A stretch of 64,000 nt of DNA from Kibdelosporangium sp. MJ126-NF4 (GCF_000826545.1 NZ_CDME01000008.1:496001-560000); one strand, 5' to 3'; positions 26,357-35,656 are shown, numbered from the stretch's first letter. Made by a program: numbers and translations. The notes: a model not told the origin generated them from the sequence alone.

Positions 26357-29300
26357 ATGAACTGGTCTGAAAACGACCGGTCGAGCGTCTCGTGGGGTAT
26401 CCGGCGCGGTGTACTGCTCGCGGTCCTGCTCGCCGTCGCTGTGACAGTGTGGCGGCACGCGGCCGCGTTGGACGAGCATCTGCTCATCGCCGCGCGGGAC
26501 GCGGTGTTCACCGTGCCCGCCGCAGCGGCCGCGGTCTGGCTGGCGGGCCAGGCCCGATCCCTGCTGGGCGTGACCTCCGCCGTGCTCACCGCGGCGCTGG
26601 TCTCCCTCGCGTTCGTCCCGATGCTGGCACCGGTCGTACTGGTGTTGCCCACCGCGGGACATGCCCACTCCGGGCTGGAGAGCCTGATCATGGTCCAGCC
26701 GGTGGTGCTGGCCGTGAGCATCCTGGTGCTCGGCTTCTCGCTGCCACCGGCCGGTCGGCCCAGCCGGACGCTGGCGTTCCGGCTGACCACCTTCGCCGCG
26801 ATCGGTGCCCTGATCTCGTTGCAGGTCGCCGCATTGCCCGTGGCCGCGCAACCACCGACCGAGGACGCGGGCTCGTGCGCGACCGCGACCAAGCGGACCT
26901 ACAACGTCCACGCGATCAACGTGGACATCACGATCAACCGGTTCGGCGACCACGACCCGTTCGGGTTCATGTATGCGCTCGCCGACAAGGTCCCGGAGAT
27001 CCGGGCGCAGGAAGCCGCGTTGAAGCAGAACGCGGCCGAGGGCTCGGACGGCCGCGGCGCCAAGGTCTCCAACGGCCTGCGCCAGGACGCGATCCAGCCG
27101 CTGGTGATGCGCGCCCGGCTCGGCGAGTGCGTCGTGGTCAACCTCAGCAACAGACTGACCCAGCCACCGCGAGGCGGCCCGGGCATGGGTCCGATTCCGG
27201 TGTCCACGCAACCCGGTGGCGTTCCTGCCGTGTCCATCGATGTGGCAGGCGTCGCCTATGACGCAGCCGGTGGCGCGGGCGGACAGGCCGTCGGCAACAA
27301 CCCGGCGAGCGTGATGGTGCCGCCGGGCGGATCACACCAGTACCAGTTCTACCTCGACCCGTTGATGGGTGAGGGTGCCAAGGTGTTCCGCAGCGGTGGC
27401 GATTCGGTGCAGCTCACCGCGCACGGACTGTTCGGCGCGCTGGTCGCCGAGCCCGCGGGCTCGACGTGGCTGGACCCGGACACCGCCGCGGACCGGACCA
27501 ACGACCCGAAGTTCAACAGCTTCGCGGCCATCATCCGGCCGGGCAGTGGCCCGTCGTTCCGTGAGTTCGCGATCATGTACCACGAGGTTGGCGACGAGAT
27601 GTTCCTGTTGCGCCGTCCACCGAGGGAGAACGGCGGCGACACCAACTGCTTCGACGACCCGGACGGCAACGGGTCACCGCTGCCGATGCGCGACGAAGGC
27701 GGTATCGACAACTGCGGCACCACGACTGACAGCTATCGGCCAGGCAGTCGTGCGATCAACTACCGCAGCGAGCCGTTCTTCCGCCGCCTGGAACTCCTTG
27801 TCCAGCAGCGAGGTGAGGACGACGTCTCGCTGAAGGCCACCGAGTCGCTGATGTACAGCTCGTATCCCAACGGCGACCCGGCGACGCCGATTCCGCGCTC
27901 CTACCTCGGTGAACCGACCAAGACCCGGCTGATCCACGCCGGATGGGAGCAACTGCACGTGCACCACCTGCACGGCGGCGGAGACCGGTGGCCGCAGAAC
28001 CCGAACGCGGAGCCCAACAACTTCGCCAGCGGGCTGCAGAAGTTCCCGCCGAACAACCAGCCGTCCATCAACCTCGACTCGCAGACCGTCGGCCCGACAG
28101 AGACCTACGACCTGCGGCACGAGTGCGGCGCGGGCGGCTGCCAGCAAGCAGCGGCCGACTTCCTCTACCACTGCCACATCGCGCACCACTACATCGCCGG
28201 TATGTGGGCGATCTGGCGAGTGCACGACACGCAGCAGCCCGACCTGGCCACAATTCCGGGACGCACCGCAGCGCCCACCGCTGTGACGTCACAGGGGCTG
28301 ATCGGCCAGACCGTCGAAGGCAAGAAGGTTGTCACTCGCAGCAGCATGACCAACCCGAGCACCGAGATCGCGGTGGAGGACCTGGCCGAAAGCCAGCTCC
28401 CGCCACAGGGCGTGCCCGCTGACAGGGTCGACGCGACGGTGTTGAACTGGACGACAGCCGGAACACCGTCGTCCCCGCTGGTGCTGAACGAACCCGACGA
28501 CACGGCGAGGTGGCAGAACTACGAGTCGCCGACGCCGGGAGTGCGAACACCGGTGATGTTCAACCCACGCAACGGCAGACCGGCGTTCCCCTTGCTGAAG
28601 CCACATCTGGGCGTCCGGCCGCCGTTCGCCCCGAACGGACACTCCGGCACGCCGTACCTCGGTGACACCGCGACCCAGCAGAGACCGGACGGGTTGTGCC
28701 CGTCCAGCGCGCCGGTCCGGACGTACAACATCACAGCCGTCAGCCTGCCGATCCAGATGACCGCGCGGGAGCGTGACCCCAAGGGCCAGATCTTCGTTCT
28801 CAACCAGGACAAGGACCGGGTGATCGCGGATGCGAACTCCGGCGCGAAGTCGCCGGATCCGCTGGTGATCAGGTCGAATGTCGGTGACTGCGTCGCGATC
28901 ACGTTCTCCAGCGAGCTTGAGCCGACTCAACAGCCCAAGGTGAACATGCACACGCACTTCGTGCAGTTCGACCCGCAGGGCTCCGACGGCGTGATCACCG
29001 GATTCAACTTCGAGCAGTCCATCTACAACAACACCCGCACCCCGAGCACGACCACCGCGGCCGCCGCCGCGGGCTCGACCAGGGTGACGGTGTCCAGCAC
29101 GGCCGGGCTCCGGCCGGGGATCACGGTGGCGGTCGGCTCGGGCAGGCCGAACATCGAGATCCGCAAGATCACCGCGATCAGCGGGAACACGCTGACGCTC
29201 GACCGCGGCCTCGGCCAGGCGCACGGCAGCGGTGAGCGGGTCAGTGTCGAGTTCGTCCAGCTGCGCTGGTATTCCGATGTGGACAGCGGGACAGTGTTCT

Positions 29301-31318
29301 GGCACGACCACGTCCTCGGCATCCATTCGTGGGCGCACGGCCTGTTCGCCGCCCACATCATCGAACCGCGTGGATCGACCTACCACGACCCGCGCAGCGG
29401 CGCGCAGATCCAAAGTGGAACGATCGCCGACATCAGGACCAGCGCGCTGGTCGGCGGCGGCGTTCGCAGCTCCTTCCGGGAGTTCATGGTGTTCCTCGGC
29501 AACGGCCGTCGCGGTAGGCCGGAGCTGGACAACCCGGGCCTTGGCAGGCTGGACCGCAACGCGGGGCAGGAGTGTGAGGAAGGTTCCATCAACCTGCGTG
29601 CCGCTCCGCTCGGTGAACGGGCCGCGCCAGGTGATCAACGCAGACAGTTCAACGGCGGCCTCTGCCGGAATGCCGTCAGCAGAGCGAACGACCCGGCCGG
29701 CAACAACACGGCCAATGCGACAGTGACGGCTGTGGACCCGTACGCGTTCTCGTCGGTGAAGTTCGGTGATCCGTCGACACCGCTGTTCCGCGCGTACACC
29801 GGGGATCCGGTGGTGATCAGGACGATCGGCCTGTCCGAACGTGTGGAAGGCCTGCGGTTGCAGGGCCACCGGTTCGCGCGGGAACGGTTCAACGCGGACG
29901 GCGAACTCGTCACCACCAGCACGACCGGGATCTCCGAACGGTTCGACTACGTGCTGGACGGCGGCGCCGGTGGTTCGGGCGACTATCTGTACTACAGCAC
30001 CCGCAACTTCGCCTTCGAGTCAGGGGCGTGGGGCATCTTCCGGGTGCACGACAAGGCACAGGCTGATCTGAAGCCGTTGCCGGGGCGGACCGCGCCGCCC
30101 AGTGGCGCCGGATTCCCGATCCTGCGGCCGAACTCCGGCAACCCGCCACCGGCGACTCAGCCCGGTGTGGTGTCGTCGACCGCGGACCCGTGCCCGGCGG
30201 CCGCACCCGTTCGCGGCTACGACGTGACCGTGTTCGCCAAGCCGCTGCCGACCGCGCCAACGGTCGACAGGGACGGCATCATCTACGCGCTGACATCCGA
30301 CGTCGCCGCGATCCGTGCGGGTACGAAGAAGACTGAACCGCTGGTGCTCAGGGTGAACCAGGGCGACTGCCTCCAGGTGACCCTGCGCAACGGGATCACC
30401 ACGGGCCCCGGCCACGGCGGCACCCGCGCCGGATTCGATCTCGGCAAGCTGCTGTACAACCCGCAGACCTCGGCGGGCACAGCGGTCGGGTTGAACCCGG
30501 ACACGACCGTGGCGGCCGGGCAGTCGGCGACGTACCGGTTCATGGCCGACAAACTGCTGGGTACGGCGATCTTCCAGAACCTCGGCAGTGTCTCGTCCCT
30601 GCGGCACGGCGCCTACGGCATGGTGATCGTCGAGCCGACGGGATCGACGTGGTCCAACAGCGCTGACAACAGCCCACTTGGTGCGAACGCGACCAGCACG
30701 CAGGCGATCATCCGCTCGTCGGCGGGCAGGTTCCGTGAGTTCGCGCTGACCATGGGGACAACGGATCAGCACTACGCGAGAAGTATCTTCCCCTATCAGG
30801 ACGTGGTCGCGGGCGCGGGCGTGAACAGCCGGTTCACGGCGCTGGGCAATACCCCGGTGGCCAACGAGGGGTTCAGTCAGATCAACTACGCCAGTGCGCC
30901 GCTGACCACCAGGCTCGGGCTGACGACGAACCCGGACAATCCGACCGCGGACTTCGGCAACGCCTTCTCCTCGGCCCGCCACGGCGACCCGGCGACTCCG
31001 TTGTTGCGCACGATCGTGGGTGACCCGGTTGTCATGCGGGTCGGAATAGCCGCGACGGACCAGTTCCACACGTTCACTGTCGGCGGCCACGCCTTCCCAC
31101 AGGAGCCACACATGTGGAACGGCACGACCGACCGCAGATCACAAGTGCTCCAGGCGAGGTCGCTGACCAGCGGCGAGACCATGGAGGCCGAACTGATCGG
31201 CGGGCGCAACCGGGGCGACTACCTCTACGGAGACGGTCGGCAGCCCTTCACCGAGGCCGGGATGTGGGGCATCTTGCGTGTGCTTCCGTCCGGCCCGACG
31301 GCACCGGCACCGCTGTGA
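26357..31318 (+). CDS. Giant membrane-anchored multicopper oxidase, MnxG-like order of copper motifs
   Basis: 1653 residues. About five membrane helices (residues 15-165) precede several cupredoxin domains. Copper motifs appear as HVHHLHGGG (534-542), HCHIAHHYIAGM (605-616, type 1 site with its Met), MHTHF (864-868) and FWHDH (981-985). In ordinary laccases the last two come first, so the order is permuted, as I recall for Bacillus MnxG. The C-terminal third has cupredoxin folds with few His (FHTFTVGGHAF, GLRLQGHRF). Likely an extracytoplasmic metal (Mn, Fe or Cu) or organic oxidase. AAGGAG precedes the ATG. Coupled to the anchored protein upstream and the YcnI-like gene downstream. Confidence 0.85.
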   Translation: MNWSENDRSSVSWGIRRGVLLAVLLAVAVTVWRHAAALDEHLLIAARDAVFTVPAAAAAVWLAGQARSLLGVTSAVLTAALVSLAFVPMLAPVVLVLPTAGHAHSGLESLIMVQPVVLAVSILVLGFSLPPAGRPSRTLAFRLTTFAAIGALISLQVAALPVAAQPPTEDAGSCATATKRTYNVHAINVDITINRFGDHDPFGFMYALADKVPEIRAQEAALKQNAAEGSDGRGAKVSNGLRQDAIQPLVMRARLGECVVVNLSNRLTQPPRGGPGMGPIPVSTQPGGVPAVSIDVAGVAYDAAGGAGGQAVGNNPASVMVPPGGSHQYQFYLDPLMGEGAKVFRSGGDSVQLTAHGLFGALVAEPAGSTWLDPDTAADRTNDPKFNSFAAIIRPGSGPSFREFAIMYHEVGDEMFLLRRPPRENGGDTNCFDDPDGNGSPLPMRDEGGIDNCGTTTDSYRPGSRAINYRSEPFFRRLELLVQQRGEDDVSLKATESLMYSSYPNGDPATPIPRSYLGEPTKTRLIHAGWEQLHVHHLHGGGDRWPQNPNAEPNNFASGLQKFPPNNQPSINLDSQTVGPTETYDLRHECGAGGCQQAAADFLYHCHIAHHYIAGMWAIWRVHDTQQPDLATIPGRTAAPTAVTSQGLIGQTVEGKKVVTRSSMTNPSTEIAVEDLAESQLPPQGVPADRVDATVLNWTTAGTPSSPLVLNEPDDTARWQNYESPTPGVRTPVMFNPRNGRPAFPLLKPHLGVRPPFAPNGHSGTPYLGDTATQQRPDGLCPSSAPVRTYNITAVSLPIQMTARERDPKGQIFVLNQDKDRVIADANSGAKSPDPLVIRSNVGDCVAITFSSELEPTQQPKVNMHTHFVQFDPQGSDGVITGFNFEQSIYNNTRTPSTTTAAAAAGSTRVTVSSTAGLRPGITVAVGSGRPNIEIRKITAISGNTLTLDRGLGQAHGSGERVSVEFVQLRWYSDVDSGTVFWHDHVLGIHSWAHGLFAAHIIEPRGSTYHDPRSGAQIQSGTIADIRTSALVGGGVRSSFREFMVFLGNGRRGRPELDNPGLGRLDRNAGQECEEGSINLRAAPLGERAAPGDQRRQFNGGLCRNAVSRANDPAGNNTANATVTAVDPYAFSSVKFGDPSTPLFRAYTGDPVVIRTIGLSERVEGLRLQGHRFARERFNADGELVTTSTTGISERFDYVLDGGAGGSGDYLYYSTRNFAFESGAWGIFRVHDKAQADLKPLPGRTAPPSGAGFPILRPNSGNPPPATQPGVVSSTADPCPAAAPVRGYDVTVFAKPLPTAPTVDRDGIIYALTSDVAAIRAGTKKTEPLVLRVNQGDCLQVTLRNGITTGPGHGGTRAGFDLGKLLYNPQTSAGTAVGLNPDTTVAAGQSATYRFMADKLLGTAIFQNLGSVSSLRHGAYGMVIVEPTGSTWSNSADNSPLGANATSTQAIIRSSAGRFREFALTMGTTDQHYARSIFPYQDVVAGAGVNSRFTALGNTPVANEGFSQINYASAPLTTRLGLTTNPDNPTADFGNAFSSARHGDPATPLLRTIVGDPVVMRVGIAATDQFHTFTVGGHAFPQEPHMWNGTTDRRSQVLQARSLTSGETMEAELIGGRNRGDYLYGDGRQPFTEAGMWGILRVLPSGPTAPAPL

Positions 31319-31338
31319 GCAAGGAAGAGGTGAGAACG

Positions 31339-32010
31339 GTGACGCGCCGCCTCGCCTGCCTGGTGGCCGCCGGTACCGCGGTGCTCGCGGTGAGCTCTCC
31401 GCCTGCCGTGGCGCACGTGACCGTGCACTCCGCGGAAGCAGTGCAGGGTGCCTTCGCGGAGATCGCGTTCCGGGTTCCGACGGAGAGCCCGACCGCGAGC
31501 ACCGTCAAGCTGAAGGTGGCCTTCCCGGCCACCCAACTGGTCGAGTCGGTGGTGGTCCAACCCCACCCGGGCTGGACCTACCAGCTGACAACCGTCCCGA
31601 ACGACCAGTCAGCGGCGTCAAGCCACCAGCACGGCACGCCGAAGCAGGTGGTCAGCGAGATCGAATGGACAACGGTCGACTCGGGATCAGGAGGTGTCAA
31701 ACCAGGCGAGTACGGATCGTTCGTGCTCACGGCGGGGCCCCTGCCCTCGGTGGACGAGCTGACCTTCAAGGTGGTGCAGACCTACTCGGACGGCGCCATT
31801 GCACGCTGGATCGACGTGGGAGCGCAGACGGAGTTCCCCGCGCCGGTGCTGAGCATCGCCTCGTCGAAGACACGCCCGGTTGCGGCGATCTCGTCGGCTG
31901 GCGAAGCGTCGACGCTGGTGTGGTGGGCGCTGGCAGCATCAGCCTTGGCGCTGGTACTGGCGCTCGGCTCGACCGCGGTGGCCTTGTATTCGGTGCGCAG
32001 GAAGGAATGA
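31339..32010 (+). CDS. YcnI-like copper-binding protein (DUF1775)
   Basis: 223 residues. A signal peptide ends in PAVA/HVTVHS, leaving the N-terminal His that binds copper in YcnI. The DUF1775 beta-sandwich follows (AEIAFRVPTESP, TYQLTTVP, IEWTT, GEYGSFVL), then a C-terminal membrane helix (about 192-216) with a basic tail. YcnI-like proteins accompany CopC/CopD and are thought to be outer-surface copper chaperones. The GTG at 31339 is chosen because GGAAGAG is 8 bases upstream; in-frame GTGs at 31315 and 31330 are possible. Last gene of the series, followed by a strong terminator. Confidence 0.88.
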   Translation: MTRRLACLVAAGTAVLAVSSPPAVAHVTVHSAEAVQGAFAEIAFRVPTESPTASTVKLKVAFPATQLVESVVVQPHPGWTYQLTTVPNDQSAASSHQHGTPKQVVSEIEWTTVDSGSGGVKPGEYGSFVLTAGPLPSVDELTFKVVQTYSDGAIARWIDVGAQTEFPAPVLSIASSKTRPVAAISSAGEASTLVWWALAASALALVLALGSTAVALYSVRRKE

Positions 32011-32020
32011 GGGAAACCTT

Positions 32021-32053
32021 CGGTGGCCCCGGCGCTCGTCGCCGGGGCCACCG
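32021..32053 (+). terminator. Terminator of the glycosyltransferase-oxidase series
   Basis: Perfect 14-base stem CGGTGGCCCCGGCG (32021-32034) with CGCCGGGGCCACCG (32040-32053), five-base loop, ten bases after the YcnI stop. One of the strongest hairpins in the window. Confidence 0.8.
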
Positions 32054-32077
32054 GCGCGGTCTCATGTGGACCGGCCC

Positions 32078-32083
32078 TAGGCT
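32078..32083 (+). promoter_or_regulatory. -10 element of leaderless deaminase-like gene
   Basis: TAGGCT (TANNNT form) is followed by six bases and then the GTG at 32090, the spacing expected for a leaderless actinobacterial transcript. No clear -35. Confidence 0.4.
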
Positions 32084-32089
32084 GCCACT

Positions 32090-33055
32090 GTGGCCGACCT
32101 TCGAGCGCTTCCCAAAGCCAACTTGCACCTGCACCTGACCGGAGCGATGCGGCCGACGACGCTGGCCGAACTGGCCGAGGTCCACGGACTGGCGGTGCCG
32201 CCTCCGTTGCCGCTGGGCGAACCCCATCCCTGGGAGGCCTTCCAGACGCGCTACGACATGGCACGATCGGCGATCCGAACCGCCGAGAACCTGCACCGGG
32301 TGATCACCGAGGCGATCGACGACAACACGGCCGACGGCTGCACCTGGCTGGAGATCCAGCTCGACCCCACCTCGTACGCGCCACTGCTCGGCGGATACGA
32401 GCCCGTCGTGGAAGCGGCGCTCGACGCGATGGACGGCAGGCCCTGCGGACTGATCGTGACGTCCAGCTGGGCCCGTTCCGGCGTGCACGCCACCGAGCTC
32501 GCCCGACTCGCCACCCGGTATACCAAGGTGATCGGTTTCGGCCTGTCCAATGACGAACGCCGTGGCAACGTAAAGGATTTCGCCGAGGCGTTCGGGATCG
32601 CCACCGAGGCGGGCCTGATCTCCGCACCACACAGCGGTTTCTACGAGGGCGCGTGGCACGTCATGGCCTGTGTCGACCAGCTGGGAGCGCGGCGGATCGG
32701 CCACGGCCTGACCGCCATGCGCGACGAGCGAGCCGTCCGTCATCTGGCGGAGAACCAAGTCGCGCTTGAGGTTTGCCCGACCTCGTATCCGCCACTTGGC
32801 GTAGCGTCCTACGAATCCCTGCCCATCGGGGATCTGCTCGATGCCGGAGTCCCGATCGCGCTGGGATCCGACGACCCGCTGTTGTTCGGCGCGGGAGTCA
32901 CTGCCCAGTACACCATCGCGCGGGACGTCATCGGTTTGCCCGACAAGGAACTCGCGGCCATCGCGACCCACTCCATCATGGTGTCCGCCGCTGCTGACGA
33001 CATCAAGCGGAACACGGTCGAAGCCATCGAAACCTGGTGTGCCACAATCCACTGA
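32090..33055 (+). CDS. Adenosine deaminase-fold protein lacking the HAGE glutamate
   Basis: 321 residues of the adenosine/AMP deaminase family. ANLHLHLTG (about 10-18) supplies the first zinc His pair, RRIGHGL a catalytic His and GSDDPLLF the zinc Asp. At the site of the canonical HAGE motif it reads PHSGFYEG: the zinc His is kept, but the Glu that protonates the purine ring is Phe. Substrate or reaction may therefore differ from adenosine deamination. Length is near the family norm (about 340). Apparently leaderless, starting right after the terminator of the copper series and with its own promoter. Confidence 0.85.
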   Translation: MADLRALPKANLHLHLTGAMRPTTLAELAEVHGLAVPPPLPLGEPHPWEAFQTRYDMARSAIRTAENLHRVITEAIDDNTADGCTWLEIQLDPTSYAPLLGGYEPVVEAALDAMDGRPCGLIVTSSWARSGVHATELARLATRYTKVIGFGLSNDERRGNVKDFAEAFGIATEAGLISAPHSGFYEGAWHVMACVDQLGARRIGHGLTAMRDERAVRHLAENQVALEVCPTSYPPLGVASYESLPIGDLLDAGVPIALGSDDPLLFGAGVTAQYTIARDVIGLPDKELAAIATHSIMVSAAADDIKRNTVEAIETWCATIH

Positions 33056-33217
33056 CCGTGTAACGACAAGATCGCAGGCTGCGATGTCATGATCACCGAT
33101 GACGGGGACGCGCGGGTGAGGCTGCGCGACGGCGCTCCACTCGATCGCGTCTTTCCGCAGCGGCACGAGAGCATCGGCGAGAAGGCTGTTGTTGAACTCA
33201 CCCAGGAACAGGGGACG
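33056..33217. other. Gap before the lipoprotein gene
   Basis: 162 bases between stop and lipoprotein start. The lipoprotein frame stays open upstream to 33089, giving a hydrophilic 43-residue extension (MITDDGDARVRLRDG...) with a sensible composition but no known motif. It may be a gene remnant or simply untranslated. CAGGAACAGGGG before 33218 is the probable ribosome site. Confidence 0.35.
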
Positions 33218-34129
33218 ATGTACCGCGTTCTGATCGCAAGCGCGATCCTGCTGGCAGGTTGCAGTACCGCGTCGTCCGGATCAGCGCCACCACAACGCAT
33301 TCCCGAGCGGGTCGTGCGGATGTCCGGTGGTGAGGCGCTCAGCTACGTGCACACCGGCACGGCGTCGCAGGTGCTGTGCAACGCGCTCCCGGACGAGCGG
33401 GTGCGTGCGCTGCTCGCCGTCGACAGCGTTGTCCGTGAGCGGGATGCCGGTGGTGTCAGGGGTTTGTGCCGGATCGCCGACGACCAGCACGTCGTCGTGG
33501 TCGACCTGAGCCTCAGGCCGGTGCCCGCGCAGTTCATGCCGACCGCGCAGATCGGCGGGCGTCCGGCCCAGTACAGCACGAGCGGCAAGGTCGTCGCCGA
33601 TGTCGGGTTCGCCGAGGTCACCGGCTATCGGGCGGACTCCAAGCGGACCCCGGTCCTGCACGCCGAGGCCAAGGCCGGTCTCGGCGACACTGTCCGCAAG
33701 CTGCTGGACGAGCTGGTCCCGGTGCTGGCGCGGGAGACCGACGAGATGCCCGAAGTGGACACCGGCGGCGTCGTCGACTTCGCGTCCACCTCGGTCGACC
33801 GGGACGGATTCGCCGACCTGCCGAAACCGGTGCAGGCGTTGCAGCTGTGCACCGCGGCGAAGGACGCGCTCGGCTTCCAGCCGGTCAGGACCACCGAGAC
33901 GGGGACGTGCACGCTCCGACGGCCGTCGGGAACGACGCTGGTCCTCGCGGTGGTGGACGGCCAGCCCAACCAGTCGCACTACACCGCGAAGGTGGTGGGA
34001 CGGCCCGCGCACGTCGACGAGTCCACTGTGGCGGTGCGCCTGCGTGACGACGTCCAGCTCGACCTGAAGATCGGGGACACCGACCCGAAGGTCGCCGAGC
34101 GGCTTGTCCGTGCCATCGCCGGGAAGTAG
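33218..34129 (+). CDS. Putative lipoprotein of unknown function
   Basis: 303 residues. MYRVLIASAILLAGCSTASS gives a short lipoprotein signal with lipobox LLAGC (Cys about 15), so it is anchored outside the membrane. The mature part seems to contain two similar halves, each beginning with a Cys near the start of a helix (ASQVLCNALPDE, LQLCTAAKDAL) and a later Cys (LCRIADD, GTCTLRRPSG). That pattern resembles DUF3558-like lipoproteins of actinomycetes. No catalytic motif is visible. It ends one base before the convergent DUF4873-like gene. Confidence 0.75.
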   Translation: MYRVLIASAILLAGCSTASSGSAPPQRIPERVVRMSGGEALSYVHTGTASQVLCNALPDERVRALLAVDSVVRERDAGGVRGLCRIADDQHVVVVDLSLRPVPAQFMPTAQIGGRPAQYSTSGKVVADVGFAEVTGYRADSKRTPVLHAEAKAGLGDTVRKLLDELVPVLARETDEMPEVDTGGVVDFASTSVDRDGFADLPKPVQALQLCTAAKDALGFQPVRTTETGTCTLRRPSGTTLVLAVVDGQPNQSHYTAKVVGRPAHVDESTVAVRLRDDVQLDLKIGDTDPKVAERLVRAIAGK

Positions 34130-34768
34130 TCAGGGATGGCGGAACGGCGGACGTCCGGATCCGGTGATCCGGACGTTGCCCCACGGGTCCAGCTCGGTGA
34201 GCTTGCCTGCGCGGTCCCTGCCGCCTGGTAGCCGTATCTGCACGTCGTTGCGGCCGCTCTGGTGCAGCGCGACCACCTCGGGGTGTCCGGTGATCCGGCC
34301 GTACCAGCGGAAACTGCCGTCGATCGGCTGCAGGTGCCCCATCAGGTGCACGTCGACGTCGATCTCCGTGCCGTCGACGGTCAGCACGGCCGGGCCGCGG
34401 TGCGTCTCGTCGATGTCGCTCTCGTACGGCGTGAAGATGTAGTTGTGCGGATCGGGTTTGCGCCGGTAGGAGATCCGCGCGTGCGGCTGGACCTCGATCC
34501 GCCGCGCGTCCTGCATGCCCATCATCCGCAGGCACCGCGCGATGTACCGGAAGTTGTTGTCCTCGTACCGGAACGCGTTCGGGCCGCGCACCGGCTGCGG
34601 CGTGACGATCACCCGTGCCGCCGTGGTCCGGCCGTTTCGGGCGGTGACTGTCCACATGTCGGTGCCCGGGTCGAACTCGCAGCTGGACTCGCGGTCGAGC
34701 AGCACCACGTCGAAGCCGGGCAGTTTGCCCGCCAGCCGGTCCGGCAGGCCGATCAGTGCCACCTTCAT
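34130..34768 (-). CDS. DUF4873-like protein coupled to AurF-type gene
   Basis: 212 residues. The C-terminal 90 residues (HLMGHLQPIDGSFRWYGRI, VALHQSG, LDPWGNVRITGSGRPPF) match what I recall of DUF4873, often found at the end of flavin monooxygenases or beside diiron proteins. The N-terminal half begins like a Rossmann strand (MKVALIGLPD) but has no full nucleotide-binding loop. It may represent a degraded oxidoreductase domain. The ATG overlaps the stop of the AurF-type gene (ATGA), so the two are co-translated and their products probably work together. Confidence 0.7.
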   Translation of the reverse strand: MKVALIGLPDRLAGKLPGFDVVLLDRESSCEFDPGTDMWTVTARNGRTTAARVIVTPQPVRGPNAFRYEDNNFRYIARCLRMMGMQDARRIEVQPHARISYRRKPDPHNYIFTPYESDIDETHRGPAVLTVDGTEIDVDVHLMGHLQPIDGSFRWYGRITGHPEVVALHQSGRNDVQIRLPGGRDRAGKLTELDPWGNVRITGSGRPPFRHP

Positions 34769-35646
34769 GCGATGAATCCCGCCTGGCGCCAGCGCTCCCG
34801 TGCCTTGCCGCGAAAGATTCCCTGCTCCTCGAAGAACCTGCGCAGCTTGTCGAAGCCTTCCTGCTTGACCTTGCGGAAGTGCGGGTTCGCGGCCGCCTGG
34901 CAGTAGGCCTCGTCGGCGTTCAGGCCCGCACGGCCGTAGATCCTGCGGTGGACCAGCTGGTCGTTGAAGAACTGGCCGCCGAAGCCGACCATCCGGCCGA
35001 GCGACTCCTTCTCCCACCACGACGCGTACCGCATCCGCCGTGCGACGCCTTCGCGCGCCCACTGGATGTGCCTGGCCTCCTCGACGACGTGGATGCGCAT
35101 CATCCTGCGCACGGTGGGCTGCATGCCGGGGTCGTCCATGATCTTGCGCTGCCAGACGTCGAAGATCTCCTCGCCGATCAGCGCGCCGACCCAGAGGTTC
35201 AGGCCGCGCAGGCGGCCCGGCAACGCACGGGTGATCGCGAGCTGGGCGCGTGACTGCCGGAAGTACTGCGCGTCGATCTTCTCCATCAGCCTGCCGAACA
35301 TCAGCATGTGCCTGCACTCGTCGCCGATCTCGGTCAGCGCGTAGTGGGTGTGCCGTGCGGTCGGGTCCGCCTCGAAGATCATCCGCAGCAGCGCCTGGTT
35401 GAGCACGTTCTCGAACCAGTGGCCGACGCTGAGCAGGTTCGCCAGTTCCTGGCGGGACAGCTCGATCCGCTGCTCCGGCGTCATCCGGTGCCACAGTGGA
35501 GTGTCGTAGAGCGCGGACAGGTGCGGTGGCAGGAAGTACTTCCCGTCCTCCAGCGGCGCGTCCCAGTCGATGTCCACAGCGGAGTCGTACGACCGCCGGA
35601 CCGATCCGTTGAGCAGCCGCTGGGCATCCCGCTCGGTGTCCCTCAT
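34765..35646 (-). CDS. AurF-type diiron oxygenase-like protein
   Basis: 293 residues, mostly helical. Metal-ligand motifs are in place: the Glu in RQELANLLSVGHWFENVL (about 95-112), EIGDECRHM (about 140-148) and VVEEARHIQWA (about 205-215), i.e. the E-x-x-H/E-x-x-R-H pattern of p-aminobenzoate N-oxygenase (AurF/CmlI) and related non-haem diiron enzymes. It may oxidise an amine or another substrate; the substrate is unknown. The start at 35646 has AGGGG upstream, and the longer frame would run through the TetR operator. Divergent from the tetR gene at 35726. Confidence 0.82.
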   Translation of the reverse strand: MRDTERDAQRLLNGSVRRSYDSAVDIDWDAPLEDGKYFLPPHLSALYDTPLWHRMTPEQRIELSRQELANLLSVGHWFENVLNQALLRMIFEADPTARHTHYALTEIGDECRHMLMFGRLMEKIDAQYFRQSRAQLAITRALPGRLRGLNLWVGALIGEEIFDVWQRKIMDDPGMQPTVRRMMRIHVVEEARHIQWAREGVARRMRYASWWEKESLGRMVGFGGQFFNDQLVHRRIYGRAGLNADEAYCQAAANPHFRKVKQEGFDKLRRFFEEQGIFRGKARERWRQAGFIA

Positions 35647-35656
35647 CGCGCACCCC

